DNA from: an uncultured Nocardioides sp.
Lineage (GTDB): Bacteria; Actinomycetota; Actinomycetes; Propionibacteriales; Nocardioidaceae
DNA: 54,188 nucleotides
Assembly (NCBI RefSeq): GCF_946885725.1
Contig: NZ_CAMPGZ010000002.1
Location: 1-54,188, forward strand
Reading direction: 5' to 3'
In this document: one piece after another, positions 17,551 to 26,574 of the stretch
How positions within the stretch are numbered: position 1 is the stretch's first letter
Layout of the letters: the number at the start of each line of letters is the position of its first letter
The notes under the pieces: generated by a model
The model's input: the letters and a program-made list of their open reading frames with translations, nothing else
Database searches by the model: none
What the model was told of the DNA's origin: nothing
Translations under genes and position numbers: made by a program

Positions 17551-18609
17551 ATGAGCAACGCACCCACACCGCTGCTGACGATCAGCGCGTTCGCCCGCGC
17601 CGTCGGCCTCGCCCCGAGCACACTGCGCTACTACGACGAGGCCGGGCTACTGCCCCCTGCCGAGGTCGACCCGCAGACCGGCTACCGCTACTACACGCCC
17701 GACCTCGAGCGCCGCGCGTTGTTGATCGGTCGGCTGCGCGAGGTCGGCGCGCCGGTCGAGCTGATGCGCGCCGTCCTCGACGGGCCGGCCGACGAGGCGC
17801 CCGGCCTGCTCCGGGCGTTCGCAGCCGAGGCGACGCGGACCGCCCAGGAGACGGTGGCCGCCGTCGAGGACGTCATCGGACGGCTCGCCGGCGCCAGAAC
17901 CGCCGAACCGGCGACGGCGCTCGTGGACGGCGGAGCGCTCGCCGCGGCGCTGCGTCGCACGCTGCCGGTGGCGGCCGACGACCCCGACTCGCCCCTCGCC
18001 ACCGTCCTGCTCGAGCTCTCCGACCACGGCCTCGACGTCGTGGCGACGGACCGGTACTGGCTGACCTGCCGGACGATGCCGACCGAGGGGCCGCCGCCGT
18101 CCTCGCCACACCGGTCCGTGCTGTCGGTCAAGGCCGCCGCCGCCGCGGTCGCCTGGCTGGCCCGGCGTGAGGACGTGCGCGTCGAGATGGCCGCCGGCCG
18201 GCTGCGGCTGATCGCCGACGAGACGGCCGAATGGGAGGCCGAGCCGGACCGGTTCCCCGCGCACCGCATGCTCCTCGACGGCCAGCCGCCACCGCGCGGC
18301 CGCCTCGAGGTCGACCGCGCCGACCTGGCTCGGGCGCTGACCGGCGAGACCGTCCGGCTCGCCATCGGCGACGACCGGGTGTGGCTCACCGGCCCCGGCG
18401 GCGGCGAGGGCAGCCGGCTCGCCGGCACGACGGTCGGCGACACGGTCGTGCTGCACTTCGCCGTACCCCTGCTGCGGAAGGTGCTCGACGCGCTCGCCGG
18501 CGACGTCGTGCGCCTGGCCTACGCGGCCCCCGACCGCGCTGTTCGCTTCACCAGCCCCGAGCTGGCCGGCGTCGTCGCGCTGGCCATGCCGACTCTTCCG
18601 ACGGCATGA
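17551..18609 (+). CDS. MerR-type regulator fused to a DNA-clamp-like domain
   Basis: A 352-aa protein. Residues about 8-75 are a MerR winged helix (LLTISAFARAVGLAPSTLRY, then GYRYYTPDLERR). After a helical linker, residues about 125-350 look like the sliding-clamp (DnaN/beta subunit) fold, ending in a clamp-like segment (FAVPLLRKVLDAL...VVALAMPTLPTA) where a ligand-binding domain would normally be. Such MerR-clamp fusions are little studied. It overlaps the MFS pump gene by ATGA, so it probably controls that pump. The ATG has a GAGGG ribosome-binding site. Confidence 0.8.
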   Translation: MSNAPTPLLTISAFARAVGLAPSTLRYYDEAGLLPPAEVDPQTGYRYYTPDLERRALLIGRLREVGAPVELMRAVLDGPADEAPGLLRAFAAEATRTAQETVAAVEDVIGRLAGARTAEPATALVDGGALAAALRRTLPVAADDPDSPLATVLLELSDHGLDVVATDRYWLTCRTMPTEGPPPSSPHRSVLSVKAAAAAVAWLARREDVRVEMAAGRLRLIADETAEWEAEPDRFPAHRMLLDGQPPPRGRLEVDRADLARALTGETVRLAIGDDRVWLTGPGGGEGSRLAGTTVGDTVVLHFAVPLLRKVLDALAGDVVRLAYAAPDRAVRFTSPELAGVVALAMPTLPTA

Positions 18610-19814
18610 CGACGGCGGCGACCATCGCCGCCGACCGCCCGCTGCTGACCCGCCCGTTCCTCGGGTGGCTGTCGGCGGCCGCGGTCGCTGCGGTCGGGGA
18701 CGGGGTGCTCTACTTCGCGTTCGGCTGGGTGGCCACCGGGTACGGCGCGCGCACCGCGGGCTGGTTGCTGAGCCTGGCGCTGTTCCCGCGCATCCTGTTC
18801 ATGCTGGTCGGCGGCGCCCTCGGTGACCGATGGGGCCTGCGGACGACACTGCAACGCACCCAGACGGGGACGCTCTTCGTGCTCGCGCTGGTCGCCCTCA
18901 CCGAGACTCTCGTCGACGGCTCGGTGGCCACGCTTGCGCTGCTCGCCCTCGGCCTGGGGGTGGTCAGCGCGGTCGGCTACCCAGCCGCCGGTGCCTACCC
19001 GCGGCTGTTCGCCGACGATGACCGGTTGCCTCGGCTGATGTCGACGGTGAGCACCGTCCTGCAGACCGCGCGATTCCTGGGCCCGCCGGCGGGCGGCCTG
19101 GTCGTCGCCGCGGCCGGTCTTGTCGGTGGACTGATCTTCGCTGCGGTCACCGCCGCCGTCCTGCTCGCGGCGCTGCTGCTGGTGCGTCCGCCGCGCCCGG
19201 ACACGCCGCAACCCGGCCAGGGCTCGGTCCGCGCCGGGCTGGCCGCCGCCCGCACCACGCCCGGGATGGTGTCGCTGCTCGGTGCCGTCGCCCTCGTCGC
19301 GGGAACGCTGCTGCCGCTGCTCTCCCTCAGCGTGCCGCTGCTCGGCCGCCGGCACGGCTGGGGTGTGGTGGGCACGGGCATGGTCGAGTCGGCGTGGGTG
19401 CTCGGCTCCATCGCTGTCACCCTCGTCGTGGCCCGGCGGGGGAGCGCCCCGCGGCCGGTCGTGCCGCTGGTGGCCGGGCCGGTGGTCGCCGGCGCCGCGG
19501 TCGTGGTGATCGCCGTGGCGGCGCCGCTGGCGCTGGCGCTCGCGGCCGCGCTCGTGATGGGCGCCGGCACGGCGACCTTCACGGCGCACGTCTTCCCGCT
19601 CGTCGTACGACGCACGCCGGACGGCATGCTCGCGCGGTTCCAGGCCCTGGTCGGGGTCGTCCAGGCCGCACCGATCCTGGCGGGGACCGTGGCGCTCGGC
19701 GCTGTCGCCGGCTGGGCGGGCGTCGTGCCGGCGACGGTGCTGACCGGTCTGGTGTGCGCGCTGGCGGGACTGCTCGTCGCAGCGAGCGAGTCGCTGCGCT
19801 CGGCGGTGCTCTGA
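18606..19814 (+). CDS. MFS transporter (probable drug efflux)
   Basis: A 402-aa membrane protein with about 12 hydrophobic helices and the loop motif GGALGDRWGLRTTL between helices 2 and 3, diagnostic of the major facilitator superfamily. Its start overlaps the stop of the MerR-type regulator gene. A regulator plus pump arrangement suggests drug or metabolite export, but the substrate is unknown. Convergent with the M23 gene. Confidence 0.88.
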   Translation: MTTAATIAADRPLLTRPFLGWLSAAAVAAVGDGVLYFAFGWVATGYGARTAGWLLSLALFPRILFMLVGGALGDRWGLRTTLQRTQTGTLFVLALVALTETLVDGSVATLALLALGLGVVSAVGYPAAGAYPRLFADDDRLPRLMSTVSTVLQTARFLGPPAGGLVVAAAGLVGGLIFAAVTAAVLLAALLLVRPPRPDTPQPGQGSVRAGLAAARTTPGMVSLLGAVALVAGTLLPLLSLSVPLLGRRHGWGVVGTGMVESAWVLGSIAVTLVVARRGSAPRPVVPLVAGPVVAGAAVVVIAVAAPLALALAAALVMGAGTATFTAHVFPLVVRRTPDGMLARFQALVGVVQAAPILAGTVALGAVAGWAGVVPATVLTGLVCALAGLLVAASESLRSAVL

Positions 19815-19830
19815 GGGCTCTCGCCGTGCG

Positions 19831-21093
19831 TCAGGGGGTGACGCCGTGCACGGCCAGCGCCTCCAGCGGCGACGTCGGGTCGCCGCCGCCCGGGCGCACC
19901 TCGAGGTGGAGGTGAGGGCCGGTGGTGTTGCCGGTGTCGCCGACGGCGCCGATCGTCTCGCCGGGCTCGACGGTCTGGCCGACGGTGACGTTCATCGAGG
20001 ACTGGTGGCAGTACCAGAGCTCGGTGCCGTCCTCGAGCGTGACGACGGTCTTGTTGCCGTAGGAGCCGTCGTAGCCCGCGGACGTCACCACACCGGACGC
20101 GATGCTGAGGATCGGGGTGCCGTAGGGCGCGCCGAAGTCCTCGCCGGTGTGGCAGTTGGCCCAGAGGTAGGAGCACTGGCCGAAGCTGTGGGACACCCGG
20201 TAGGTGCCGGTCGGCAGCGCGAACTGCCAGGCGTTGCGGGCGATGACCTTGGCGTGCTTCTGCGCGCTCTCGGCGAGGGCGGCGAGAGCGGCGTCGCGCT
20301 CCTTCGCCTGGTCCTCGGCGGCCGCGAGGAGCTCTGCGTCCTCGGCGTCCTGGAGCGCCTGCCGCTCGCTGTCGCGGCTGACCGCGCGCTGGCGGCCGCT
20401 GACGGCGTCGCTGGAGCCCATGCTGGTCGCGGCGTTGAGGACGCTCGCCTGGGAGGCGAACTTCTGGTACTCGGGCGTCGAGACGTTCTGCTGGCTCACG
20501 GTGGCGCCGACCGCGGCGAAGGCCAGCGCGGTGGCGCCGATCATCGTGGGCGCGGAGGGAAGCCCCGGGAACAGGCTCTTGCGGCCGCCGGTGTGGCCGC
20601 CGCGGTTGCTGCCGGCCTTGTCCTTGGTCGTGTCGTTGCTGCTGCGGGTGAACGCGGCGGCGCGGGCGCTCTCACGCGCGGCACGCTCGGCGTTGCGGGC
20701 CGCCTCGATGGCGGCGCGCTCCTGCTCCTTGGCCTCACGGGCGGCCTCACGGGCGGCCTCGTGGGCGGCACGCTCGGCGTTGCGGGCGGCCTCCCGCTCG
20801 GCGTTGCGAGCGGCGACCCGGTCACGCCGGGTCGGCTTGGCGGCGCGGCGCTTGCCGGGAGCCGATGCAGGTCGGACAGCCGACGTGGCGGCCCTTGCAT
20901 CAGATGCGGGTGCCGCCACGGAATTCGCGACGTTTACGGGAACGTCGTTCGAGGTACTGGTTGCGAGGTCGCCCGGAGCGGAACCACTCAGCGCGGACGT
21001 CCTTGCAGGAGAAGGGGTTGTGGCCCGCGCCCCCACGCGAGCCGCGTCGCTCCGGCGAGAGGGCGCACGCCTCTCGGCACGGTGATTCGCCAC
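19831..21093 (-). CDS. M23-family peptidoglycan endopeptidase with long charged N-terminus
   Basis: A 420-aa cell-wall hydrolase. The C-terminal LytM domain (about residues 300-410) has the zinc ligands HxxxD (HTGEDFG) and HLHLEVR, with two Cys just before the first ligand (GQCSYLWANC) that could form a disulfide. A hydrophobic anchor (TMIGATALAFAAVGATV) lies near residue 190. The N-terminus is hydrophilic, with Ala/Arg/Glu repeats of the AARNAERE type at about 95-150, likely helical and cytoplasmic. The GTG start has an AAAGGA ribosome-binding site 7-8 nt upstream. Confidence 0.88.
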   Translation of the reverse strand: MANHRAERRAPSRRSDAARVGARATTPSPARTSALSGSAPGDLATSTSNDVPVNVANSVAAPASDARAATSAVRPASAPGKRRAAKPTRRDRVAARNAEREAARNAERAAHEAAREAAREAKEQERAAIEAARNAERAARESARAAAFTRSSNDTTKDKAGSNRGGHTGGRKSLFPGLPSAPTMIGATALAFAAVGATVSQQNVSTPEYQKFASQASVLNAATSMGSSDAVSGRQRAVSRDSERQALQDAEDAELLAAAEDQAKERDAALAALAESAQKHAKVIARNAWQFALPTGTYRVSHSFGQCSYLWANCHTGEDFGAPYGTPILSIASGVVTSAGYDGSYGNKTVVTLEDGTELWYCHQSSMNVTVGQTVEPGETIGAVGDTGNTTGPHLHLEVRPGGGDPTSPLEALAVHGVTP

Positions 21094-21129
21094 AGGTGAA
21101 TCCTTTACGTCGGGGGCACGCGAGCATGA

Positions 21130-21158
21130 ACAATAACGGAACAGTCACGACATGTCCC
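21130..21158 (-). promoter_or_regulatory. Candidate promoter of the M23 gene
   Basis: On the minus strand GGGACA (21153-21158) and TATTGT (21130-21135) are spaced 17 bp, predicting a leader of about 30 nt with an AAAGGA site. The rest of 21159-21370 shows no coding sequence and no riboswitch I could confirm. Confidence 0.35.
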
Positions 21159-21370
21159 GTTCGCCCCCTACCTGACTGTGGGCCGGCCCACGCCGCCATC
21201 CGCGACCCGCGTCAGGTCCCCCGGAGGCTCGGAGCAGACGTGCCCCATCTCACGGGGAGCGAAACAGAACCCGGCCTAGTGACCAGACCCGCGCCAGACT
21301 AGCCTGCCGCTCAAGGTGAACTGTCCGCCGTCAACACCGTGAACACTCCCCGGCATTCAAGGAAGCGCAG

Positions 21371-21793
21371 GTGTCCGTCATGGCTGCACCGATCCGAATC
21401 GTGGTGGCGAAGCCCGGCCTCGACGGGCACGACCGCGGTGCCAAGGTGATCGCCCGCGCACTGCGTGACGCGGGCCACGAGGTCATCTACACCGGCCTGC
21501 ACCAGACGCCCGAGCAGATCGTCGAGACCGCGATCCAGGAGGACGCCGACGTCATCGGCCTCTCGGTCCTCTCCGGCGCGCACATGACGCTGTTCAAGAA
21601 GCTCATCGAGCTGCTCGACGAGCGCGACGCCCGCGACATCGTGGTGATCGGCGGCGGGATCATCCCCGAGGCCGACATCCCGCCGCTCAAGGAGCTCGGC
21701 GTCGCGCAGGTGTTCACCCCCGGCGCGACGACCACCGAGATCGTCGAGTGGGTCCGCGACAACGTGCAGGACAGCTCCGCGGTCGAGGCCTGA
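21371..21793 (+). CDS. Stand-alone cobalamin (B12)-binding domain protein
   Basis: A 140-aa protein that is wholly a B12-binding domain of the acyl-CoA mutase type: the base-off His motif DGHDRGAK (DxHxxG), LSVLSGAH and VIGGGIIP are all present. Such small subunits pair with a separate large subunit (isobutyryl- or methylmalonyl-CoA mutase type); none is in this window. The GTG start has a GGAAG site 5 nt upstream; an ATG 9 nt further in is the alternative. It is flanked by genes on the other strand, so it seems monocistronic. Confidence 0.9.
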   Translation: MSVMAAPIRIVVAKPGLDGHDRGAKVIARALRDAGHEVIYTGLHQTPEQIVETAIQEDADVIGLSVLSGAHMTLFKKLIELLDERDARDIVVIGGGIIPEADIPPLKELGVAQVFTPGATTTEIVEWVRDNVQDSSAVEA

Positions 21794-21810
21794 GCCTCGG
21801 TCGTACGGCG

Positions 21811-22770
21811 TCAGGCGGACGCTGCGAACTGCGCCGCCACGCGACGTACCTCCTCTGCCAGTGCGTCCGGCGACTCGACCTCGAACGGCGCGCCCACCGT
21901 GGCCAGCACCATGACCGGCCAGCCGAGGTCGTCGACGCTCATCCGAAGCCGGCAGGCGTCGTCGCCCAGCGGCTCGACCTCGCCCCAGCCGCGCACGACC
22001 TGCGCGACGGACGACGCGGACGTCTGCACGCGCACCGAGACCTCGTGCCGCTGCGGCACCGCGCGGATGCCGGCCTGCACGAACGACGCCGGGTCGCCGG
22101 TGTGCGGCTCCGGGAGGTCGCGCTGCCGGAACCGGACACCCGTCGGCCGCGGGTCGCTCAGCCGGTCGACGCGGAACGAGCGCCAGTCGTGCCGGGTCAG
22201 GTCGTAGCCGACGAGGTACCAGCGCCGCCCGAGTGACACGAGCTTGCACGGCTCGACGTGCCGCTCCATCGTCTCGCCCTCGCGCGGCGTGTAGTCGAAG
22301 CGCACCCGTTCGTCGTCACGGCACGCCATCGCCAGCGTGGTGAGCACCGAGGCGTCGAACGTCGGGCCGCTGCCGAACGCGACCGGCACCGTGGCGTCCT
22401 GCAGCGCGTCGACGCGGCGGCGCAGCCGCGGCGGCATCACCTGCACGAGCTTGCCCAGGGCGCGCACGGACGACTCGGCGATGCCCTCGACCATGCCGCC
22501 GGCCGCGGAGCGCAGCCCGACGGCGATCGCGACGGCCTCGTCGTCTTCGAGCAGCAGCGGCGGTAGCGCCGCTCCCGCCCGCAGCTGGTAGCCGCCCGCC
22601 GTACCCCGGACCGCGTCGACCGGGTAGCCGAGCTCACGCAGCCGGTCGATGTCGCGCCGCAGCGTGCGGTCGCTGACCTCGAGCCGTCCGGCGAGCTCGC
22701 TGCCCGGCCAGAAGCGGTGGGTCTGCAGCAGGGAGAGCAGCTGGAGCATCCGGGCGCTGGAACCTGACAT
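21811..22770 (-). CDS. DeoR/YafY-type transcriptional regulator with WYL domain
   Basis: A 319-aa regulator: an N-terminal winged helix (LEVSDRTLRRDIDRLRELGY), a WYL domain (about residues 140-215, including CKLVSLGRRWYLVGYDL) and a WCX C-terminal extension. WYL regulators respond to ligands or nucleic acids. It is divergent from the DrrAB-type exporter and probably controls it. The ATG lies 7 nt after TAGTCT on the minus strand. Confidence 0.9.
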   Translation of the reverse strand: MSGSSARMLQLLSLLQTHRFWPGSELAGRLEVSDRTLRRDIDRLRELGYPVDAVRGTAGGYQLRAGAALPPLLLEDDEAVAIAVGLRSAAGGMVEGIAESSVRALGKLVQVMPPRLRRRVDALQDATVPVAFGSGPTFDASVLTTLAMACRDDERVRFDYTPREGETMERHVEPCKLVSLGRRWYLVGYDLTRHDWRSFRVDRLSDPRPTGVRFRQRDLPEPHTGDPASFVQAGIRAVPQRHEVSVRVQTSASSVAQVVRGWGEVEPLGDDACRLRMSVDDLGWPVMVLATVGAPFEVESPDALAEEVRRVAAQFAASA

Positions 22771-22777
22771 GCCTCGA

Positions 22778-22783
22778 AGACTA
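22778..22783 (-). promoter_or_regulatory. -10 element, leaderless WYL regulator
   Basis: Minus-strand TAGTCT ends 7 nt before the ATG at 22770. The 60-bp space to the exporter also holds CAGGACA and CTGAC strings related to CCTGACA at the regulator's own start, possible operator half-sites. Confidence 0.45.
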
Positions 22784-22820
22784 GTTCTCGTTCAGGACAG
22801 AAACTGACCGGAAGGCTCCC

Positions 22821-22826
22821 TAGCGT
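22821..22826 (+). promoter_or_regulatory. -10 element, leaderless ABC exporter operon
   Basis: TAGCGT ends 7 nt before the ATG at 22834. Confidence 0.5.
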
Positions 22827-22833
22827 GGGTCAC

Positions 22834-23874
22834 ATGAGCCACCGAAACCACCAGATGATCGAGACCGCCGGACTCACCAAGACCTTCACGGTCCGCAAGC
22901 AGACGGTGGAGGCCGTGCGCGGTCTCCACCTCACGGTCGCACCGGGCGAGCTCGTCGCCCTGCTCGGTCCCAACGGCGCCGGCAAGTCCACGACCCTGCG
23001 GATGCTGACCACGCTGATCGCGCCGACGTCCGGGACCGCGCGGGTCGCCGGGTACGACGTGACGACGCAGCCGCGGCTCGTGCGCCGCGCGATCGGCTAC
23101 ATCGGGCAGGGCAACGGCGCCGGGCACAACCAGCGCGGCCGCGACGAGCTGGTCAGCCACGGCCTGGCCTACGGCATGACCAAGGCCGCCGCCCGGCAGC
23201 GCGCCGGCGAGCTCGTCGACTCGCTCGACCTCGCGCAGGTCGCCGACCGCAAGGTGTCCTCGCTGTCCGGCGGCCAGCGCCGGCGGCTCGACATCGCGAT
23301 GGGCCTGATCCACGCGCCCGCACTGCTCTTCCTCGACGAGCCGTCGACCGGCCTCGACCCGCAGAACCGCGCCAACCTGCAGGAGCACGTCGTGGCGCTG
23401 CGCGAGCGGTACGGCACGACGGTCGTGCTCACCACGCACTACCTCGACGAGGCCGACTCGCTCGCCGAGCGCGTCGTGATCATCGACCACGGCCGGCTCG
23501 TCGCCGACGACACGCCAGCCCGGCTCAAGGCCGACCACGCCGGCGACCGGATCACGCTCACGTTCGCCGAGCCGGCCGACGCCGCGCACGCCGCGGCCCG
23601 CATCGCTCGCGGTCACGGCGACGCCGAGGTCGCGCACGAGGGCCGGGAGGTCGCCGCACGCGTCGCGTCCGGCAGCAACCTGGCCCCCGCGATGCTCGTC
23701 GACCTGCAGCAGGCCGGCGTCCCGGCCGCCTCCGTCGAGGTCGCTCGCCCGACCCTCGACGACGTCTTCCTCAACCTCACCGGTCGCAGCCTCCGCGAGG
23801 GGCACACCCAGATCCAGGGCGAGACCAACACCGAGCAGTCCGGGCAGGACGAGCAGATCGGAGCCGCAGCATGA
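22834..23874 (+). CDS. DrrA-type ABC transporter ATP-binding protein
   Basis: A 346-aa cytosolic ATPase: Walker A (GPNGAGKST), signature LSGGQ (VSSLSGGQRRRLD), Walker B (LLFLDEPSTGLD) and H-loop (LTTHYLDEA), followed by a C-terminal regulatory region typical of daunorubicin-resistance DrrA proteins. It energises the permease encoded by the next gene, which it overlaps by ATGA. The start was set by the -10 spacing; a start 9 nt upstream is possible. Confidence 0.93.
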   Translation: MSHRNHQMIETAGLTKTFTVRKQTVEAVRGLHLTVAPGELVALLGPNGAGKSTTLRMLTTLIAPTSGTARVAGYDVTTQPRLVRRAIGYIGQGNGAGHNQRGRDELVSHGLAYGMTKAAARQRAGELVDSLDLAQVADRKVSSLSGGQRRRLDIAMGLIHAPALLFLDEPSTGLDPQNRANLQEHVVALRERYGTTVVLTTHYLDEADSLAERVVIIDHGRLVADDTPARLKADHAGDRITLTFAEPADAAHAAARIARGHGDAEVAHEGREVAARVASGSNLAPAMLVDLQQAGVPAASVEVARPTLDDVFLNLTGRSLREGHTQIQGETNTEQSGQDEQIGAAA

Positions 23875-24677
23875 GCACTACGACCGCCACCGCCGTCACC
23901 GACCGGCCCGTCGTTCTCACCGCGCCGAGCAACGTCGTGCGGGACACCGCGATCGTGTTCGGCCGCGAGCTGCGGCCGGTGCTGCGCGACCCGTTCTCGG
24001 TCGTGTTCTCGATGATCCAGCCGCTGGTGTTCCTCGGTCTCTTCGCGCCGCTGCTCGGCAACGTGCCCGGGCTCGCCGGCGGAGCGCTGCAGTGGTTCGT
24101 GCCCGGCATCGTGGTGATGTCCTGCCTGTTCGGCGCCTCGATGACCGGGTCCAACCTGCTCTTCGAGATGCAGACCGGCTCGCACGAGCGTCAGCTGGTG
24201 ACGCCGACGTCGCGGTCCGCGCTGCTGATGGGTCGTGCGCTGAAGGAGATCGTGCCGGTGCTCGTGCAGGCCGTGATCGTGGTCGCGGTCGTGGTGCCGT
24301 TCTCGTTCGAGCTGCACGTCGCCGGCACCGTGGTCGGCCTGGTGATGCTGTCGGTGTTCTGCATCGGGCTGGGGTCGCTGTCCTACGCGCTGGCGCTCGC
24401 CGCGAAGGGCGCGGACTGGATCTTCTGGACCGTGCAGCAGACGTTGCTGTTCCCGATCCTGCTGCTCGCCGGGATGCTGCTGCCCGTCGACTCCGGGCCG
24501 GGCTGGCTGCAGACCGCGTCGAAGGCCAACCCGCTGACGTACGTCGTCGACGCCGAGCGCGCGCTGTTCGCGGGCAGCTTCGATGGCTCGACGGTCGCCG
24601 CCGGCTTCGTCGCCGCCGCGCTCGTCTGCGCCTTCGGCCTGCTCGTCGGCGCCCGCGCGATGCGGGCCGCGGACTGA
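23871..24677 (+). CDS. DrrB-type ABC-2 permease
   Basis: A 268-aa membrane protein with about six helices and the ABC-2 permease pattern (ELRPVLRDPFSVVFSMIQPLVFLGLF near the start; a later LLPVDSGPGWLQ... NPLTYVVDAERALFAG stretch). It forms the channel of the exporter with the preceding ATPase. Substrate unknown; drugs or lipids are exported by relatives. Convergent with the secreted hydrolase, leaving only 10 bp between stops. Confidence 0.92.
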   Translation: MSTTTATAVTDRPVVLTAPSNVVRDTAIVFGRELRPVLRDPFSVVFSMIQPLVFLGLFAPLLGNVPGLAGGALQWFVPGIVVMSCLFGASMTGSNLLFEMQTGSHERQLVTPTSRSALLMGRALKEIVPVLVQAVIVVAVVVPFSFELHVAGTVVGLVMLSVFCIGLGSLSYALALAAKGADWIFWTVQQTLLFPILLLAGMLLPVDSGPGWLQTASKANPLTYVVDAERALFAGSFDGSTVAAGFVAAALVCAFGLLVGARAMRAAD

Positions 24678-24687
24678 GCCCGTCGGC

Positions 24688-26544
24688 CTAGAACACCAGG
24701 TCGCCGGTCAGGGGGAGTCGCAGCACGCTCGGCTCCTCCTGGCTGGTGGTCACGGTGACCGGCTGCGGAGCGGGGTTGCCGGCGTAGGCGAAGTCGCTCG
24801 CCGCCAGCACGACCTGGATCCGGTGGCCCTTGCGGACCCGGTGCACGATCCCCGGCAGCTCGACCCGGACCGGCTTCGTCACGTCGCCGACGCGGACCGG
24901 CGAGACGAGCCGGTGCTTCAGCGTCGGCGTTCCGTCTGGAGCGACGTCGTACAGCTTGGCGAAGAGGACCAGCTGCCCGGAGGGGCCGCCTGCCTGGGAC
25001 TGCGCGGCCACGGGTGCGTCGAGGTGCAGGGTGAGCCGCGGGCTGCCGACGATCGAGGCGCCCCGGGCGAGCGGGGCGCTGATGAACGCCGCCAACGTGC
25101 CGGGCGCGTCGGAGACCGGGTTGTTCACCTGGTTGCCCTCGAGGCCGGAGGTCTCGGAGTACGACGTCGGCACGGCCGAGGCGTTGGCGTAGGACGCCGA
25201 GCCCGCCTGGACCGCGTCGCGCGACGGGGTGAGGCCGTCGGCGCCGGAGAAGAACAGCGAGGCGGTCATCGGCGCGCGGTACGCCCGCTTCTCGGCGTAC
25301 GCCTTCTGGACCGCCGTGCCCGCCTCGCCGGCGGAGGTGTCGTAGCGGACCCAGTCGCGGAAGTACGCGAACCGCGGGCCGACGGGCGCCGTCTCGTCGC
25401 CGCGGACGTGGTGGTCCATCCACGCGAGGAAGCGGCGGCCGAGGTACGACTCGCGCAGCGAGGACGCGTCGAGATCGAGCTCGCCGGGTGCGGCGCCGCT
25501 GCCGGAGTGGCCCCAGGACTGCCAGACCATGCGGGCCTCGGTGCCGTTGCGGCGCAGGCCCCTGAAGGTCGCCACGGCCTCCTGGAGGTTGAACAGCGTG
25601 TCCTTCTGGCCCTGCACGACCAGGGTCGGTGCCTTGATTCGCTCGATGTACGACGCGACAGACGCCCGTGCCGCCATGTCGCGCATCGAGGCGTCGGGGT
25701 AGCCGAGAGCGTTGAGCTGCACCGCCGCCGGGCAGACCTCGTCGGCGAAGTTGGGGCAGCCGACGTTGCGGCCCGGGTCGACCTGGGCGTCGTCGATGCC
25801 GTCGATGATCCCGGCGGCGAAGAACAGGTCGACCCACTGCCGCTTGGCGACGCCGGGCGTGCGCGAGTCGGCGCTGCGGCCGGTCGCGACCTGGTCGGCG
25901 TTGTTGGGTGCGAGCGCGTACTCCAGGTCGTTCCAGGTGATGATCGGGATCAGCGCGTCGACCCGCTCGTCCTGCATGGCGACGGCGTACTGGATCTGGC
26001 CGCCGTAGGAACCGCCGATCATGCCGACCCTCGGGTCGCCCTTGCGCTCGCGGGCGACGTACCGGACCCGGCCGGTGGCGCCGGTGTCCTCGTCGGTGAA
26101 GTCACGCTTGCCGGCGAGCACGTCGAGCATCTGCGAGCCGGCCCTGCCGTCCCAGTCGGGGTCGTCGAGGTGGATCTTGCAGCCGGAACCGCCGAAGCCG
26201 AGGCCTGAGTAGGTGAGGACGACGTACCCCTCCTGCACGAAGCCGCGGGCGATCGCGGTCTGGTTGCCGTCGTCCTTGCTGCCGCCGAAGCCGTGGGTGG
26301 TGAGGATCGCGGGCTTGCGGTTACGGCGGCTCGCGCCGTCGGGGGTGTAGAGGTCCGCGGTGACGGTGCACGGCTGGTCGCCGTTCGGCCCGACGCGGGT
26401 GTCGACGGTGATGTGCCGGACGGAGTAGCCGGGGGTGTCGTCGGCGGCGGCGGGCGCGCTCGGGGCGAGCAGGGCGAGGCCGGCGGTGGCGGTGAGGCCG
26501 GCGGTGACGGCGGCGGTGGCTGCGGTGGGTCGACGGCGGGTCAT
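24688..26544 (-). CDS. Secreted CocE/NonD-type (X-Pro dipeptidyl-peptidase-like) hydrolase
   Basis: A 618-aa exported protein with a signal peptide (MTRRRP, then an Ala/Leu-rich core ending PSAPAAADD). The alpha/beta hydrolase domain shows the nucleophile elbow GGSYGGQIQ; a C-terminal beta-jelly-roll (X-Pro peptidase C-terminal type, HRLVSPVRVGDV...) follows. Family members cleave Xaa-Pro peptides or esters such as cocaine; substrate here unknown. Monocistronic by spacing. Confidence 0.87.
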   Translation of the reverse strand: MTRRRPTAATAAVTAGLTATAGLALLAPSAPAAADDTPGYSVRHITVDTRVGPNGDQPCTVTADLYTPDGASRRNRKPAILTTHGFGGSKDDGNQTAIARGFVQEGYVVLTYSGLGFGGSGCKIHLDDPDWDGRAGSQMLDVLAGKRDFTDEDTGATGRVRYVARERKGDPRVGMIGGSYGGQIQYAVAMQDERVDALIPIITWNDLEYALAPNNADQVATGRSADSRTPGVAKRQWVDLFFAAGIIDGIDDAQVDPGRNVGCPNFADEVCPAAVQLNALGYPDASMRDMAARASVASYIERIKAPTLVVQGQKDTLFNLQEAVATFRGLRRNGTEARMVWQSWGHSGSGAAPGELDLDASSLRESYLGRRFLAWMDHHVRGDETAPVGPRFAYFRDWVRYDTSAGEAGTAVQKAYAEKRAYRAPMTASLFFSGADGLTPSRDAVQAGSASYANASAVPTSYSETSGLEGNQVNNPVSDAPGTLAAFISAPLARGASIVGSPRLTLHLDAPVAAQSQAGGPSGQLVLFAKLYDVAPDGTPTLKHRLVSPVRVGDVTKPVRVELPGIVHRVRKGHRIQVVLAASDFAYAGNPAPQPVTVTTSQEEPSVLRLPLTGDLVF

Positions 26545-26574
26545 GGATCCCCAACGAGCCGACCCGCCCGGAGG

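Noticed and set aside
21126..21302. Short plus-strand reading frame beginning MNNNGTV
   Set aside because: No third-position GC bias, and it opposes the promoter region of the M23 gene.
21094..21370. Cyclic-di-AMP (ydaO) riboswitch upstream of the M23 gene
   Set aside because: GGGGGACC and GGGGGCGAAC strings occur on the minus strand, but the conserved CAGCTAACCTCG end is absent and a promoter-like pair lies nearer the gene.
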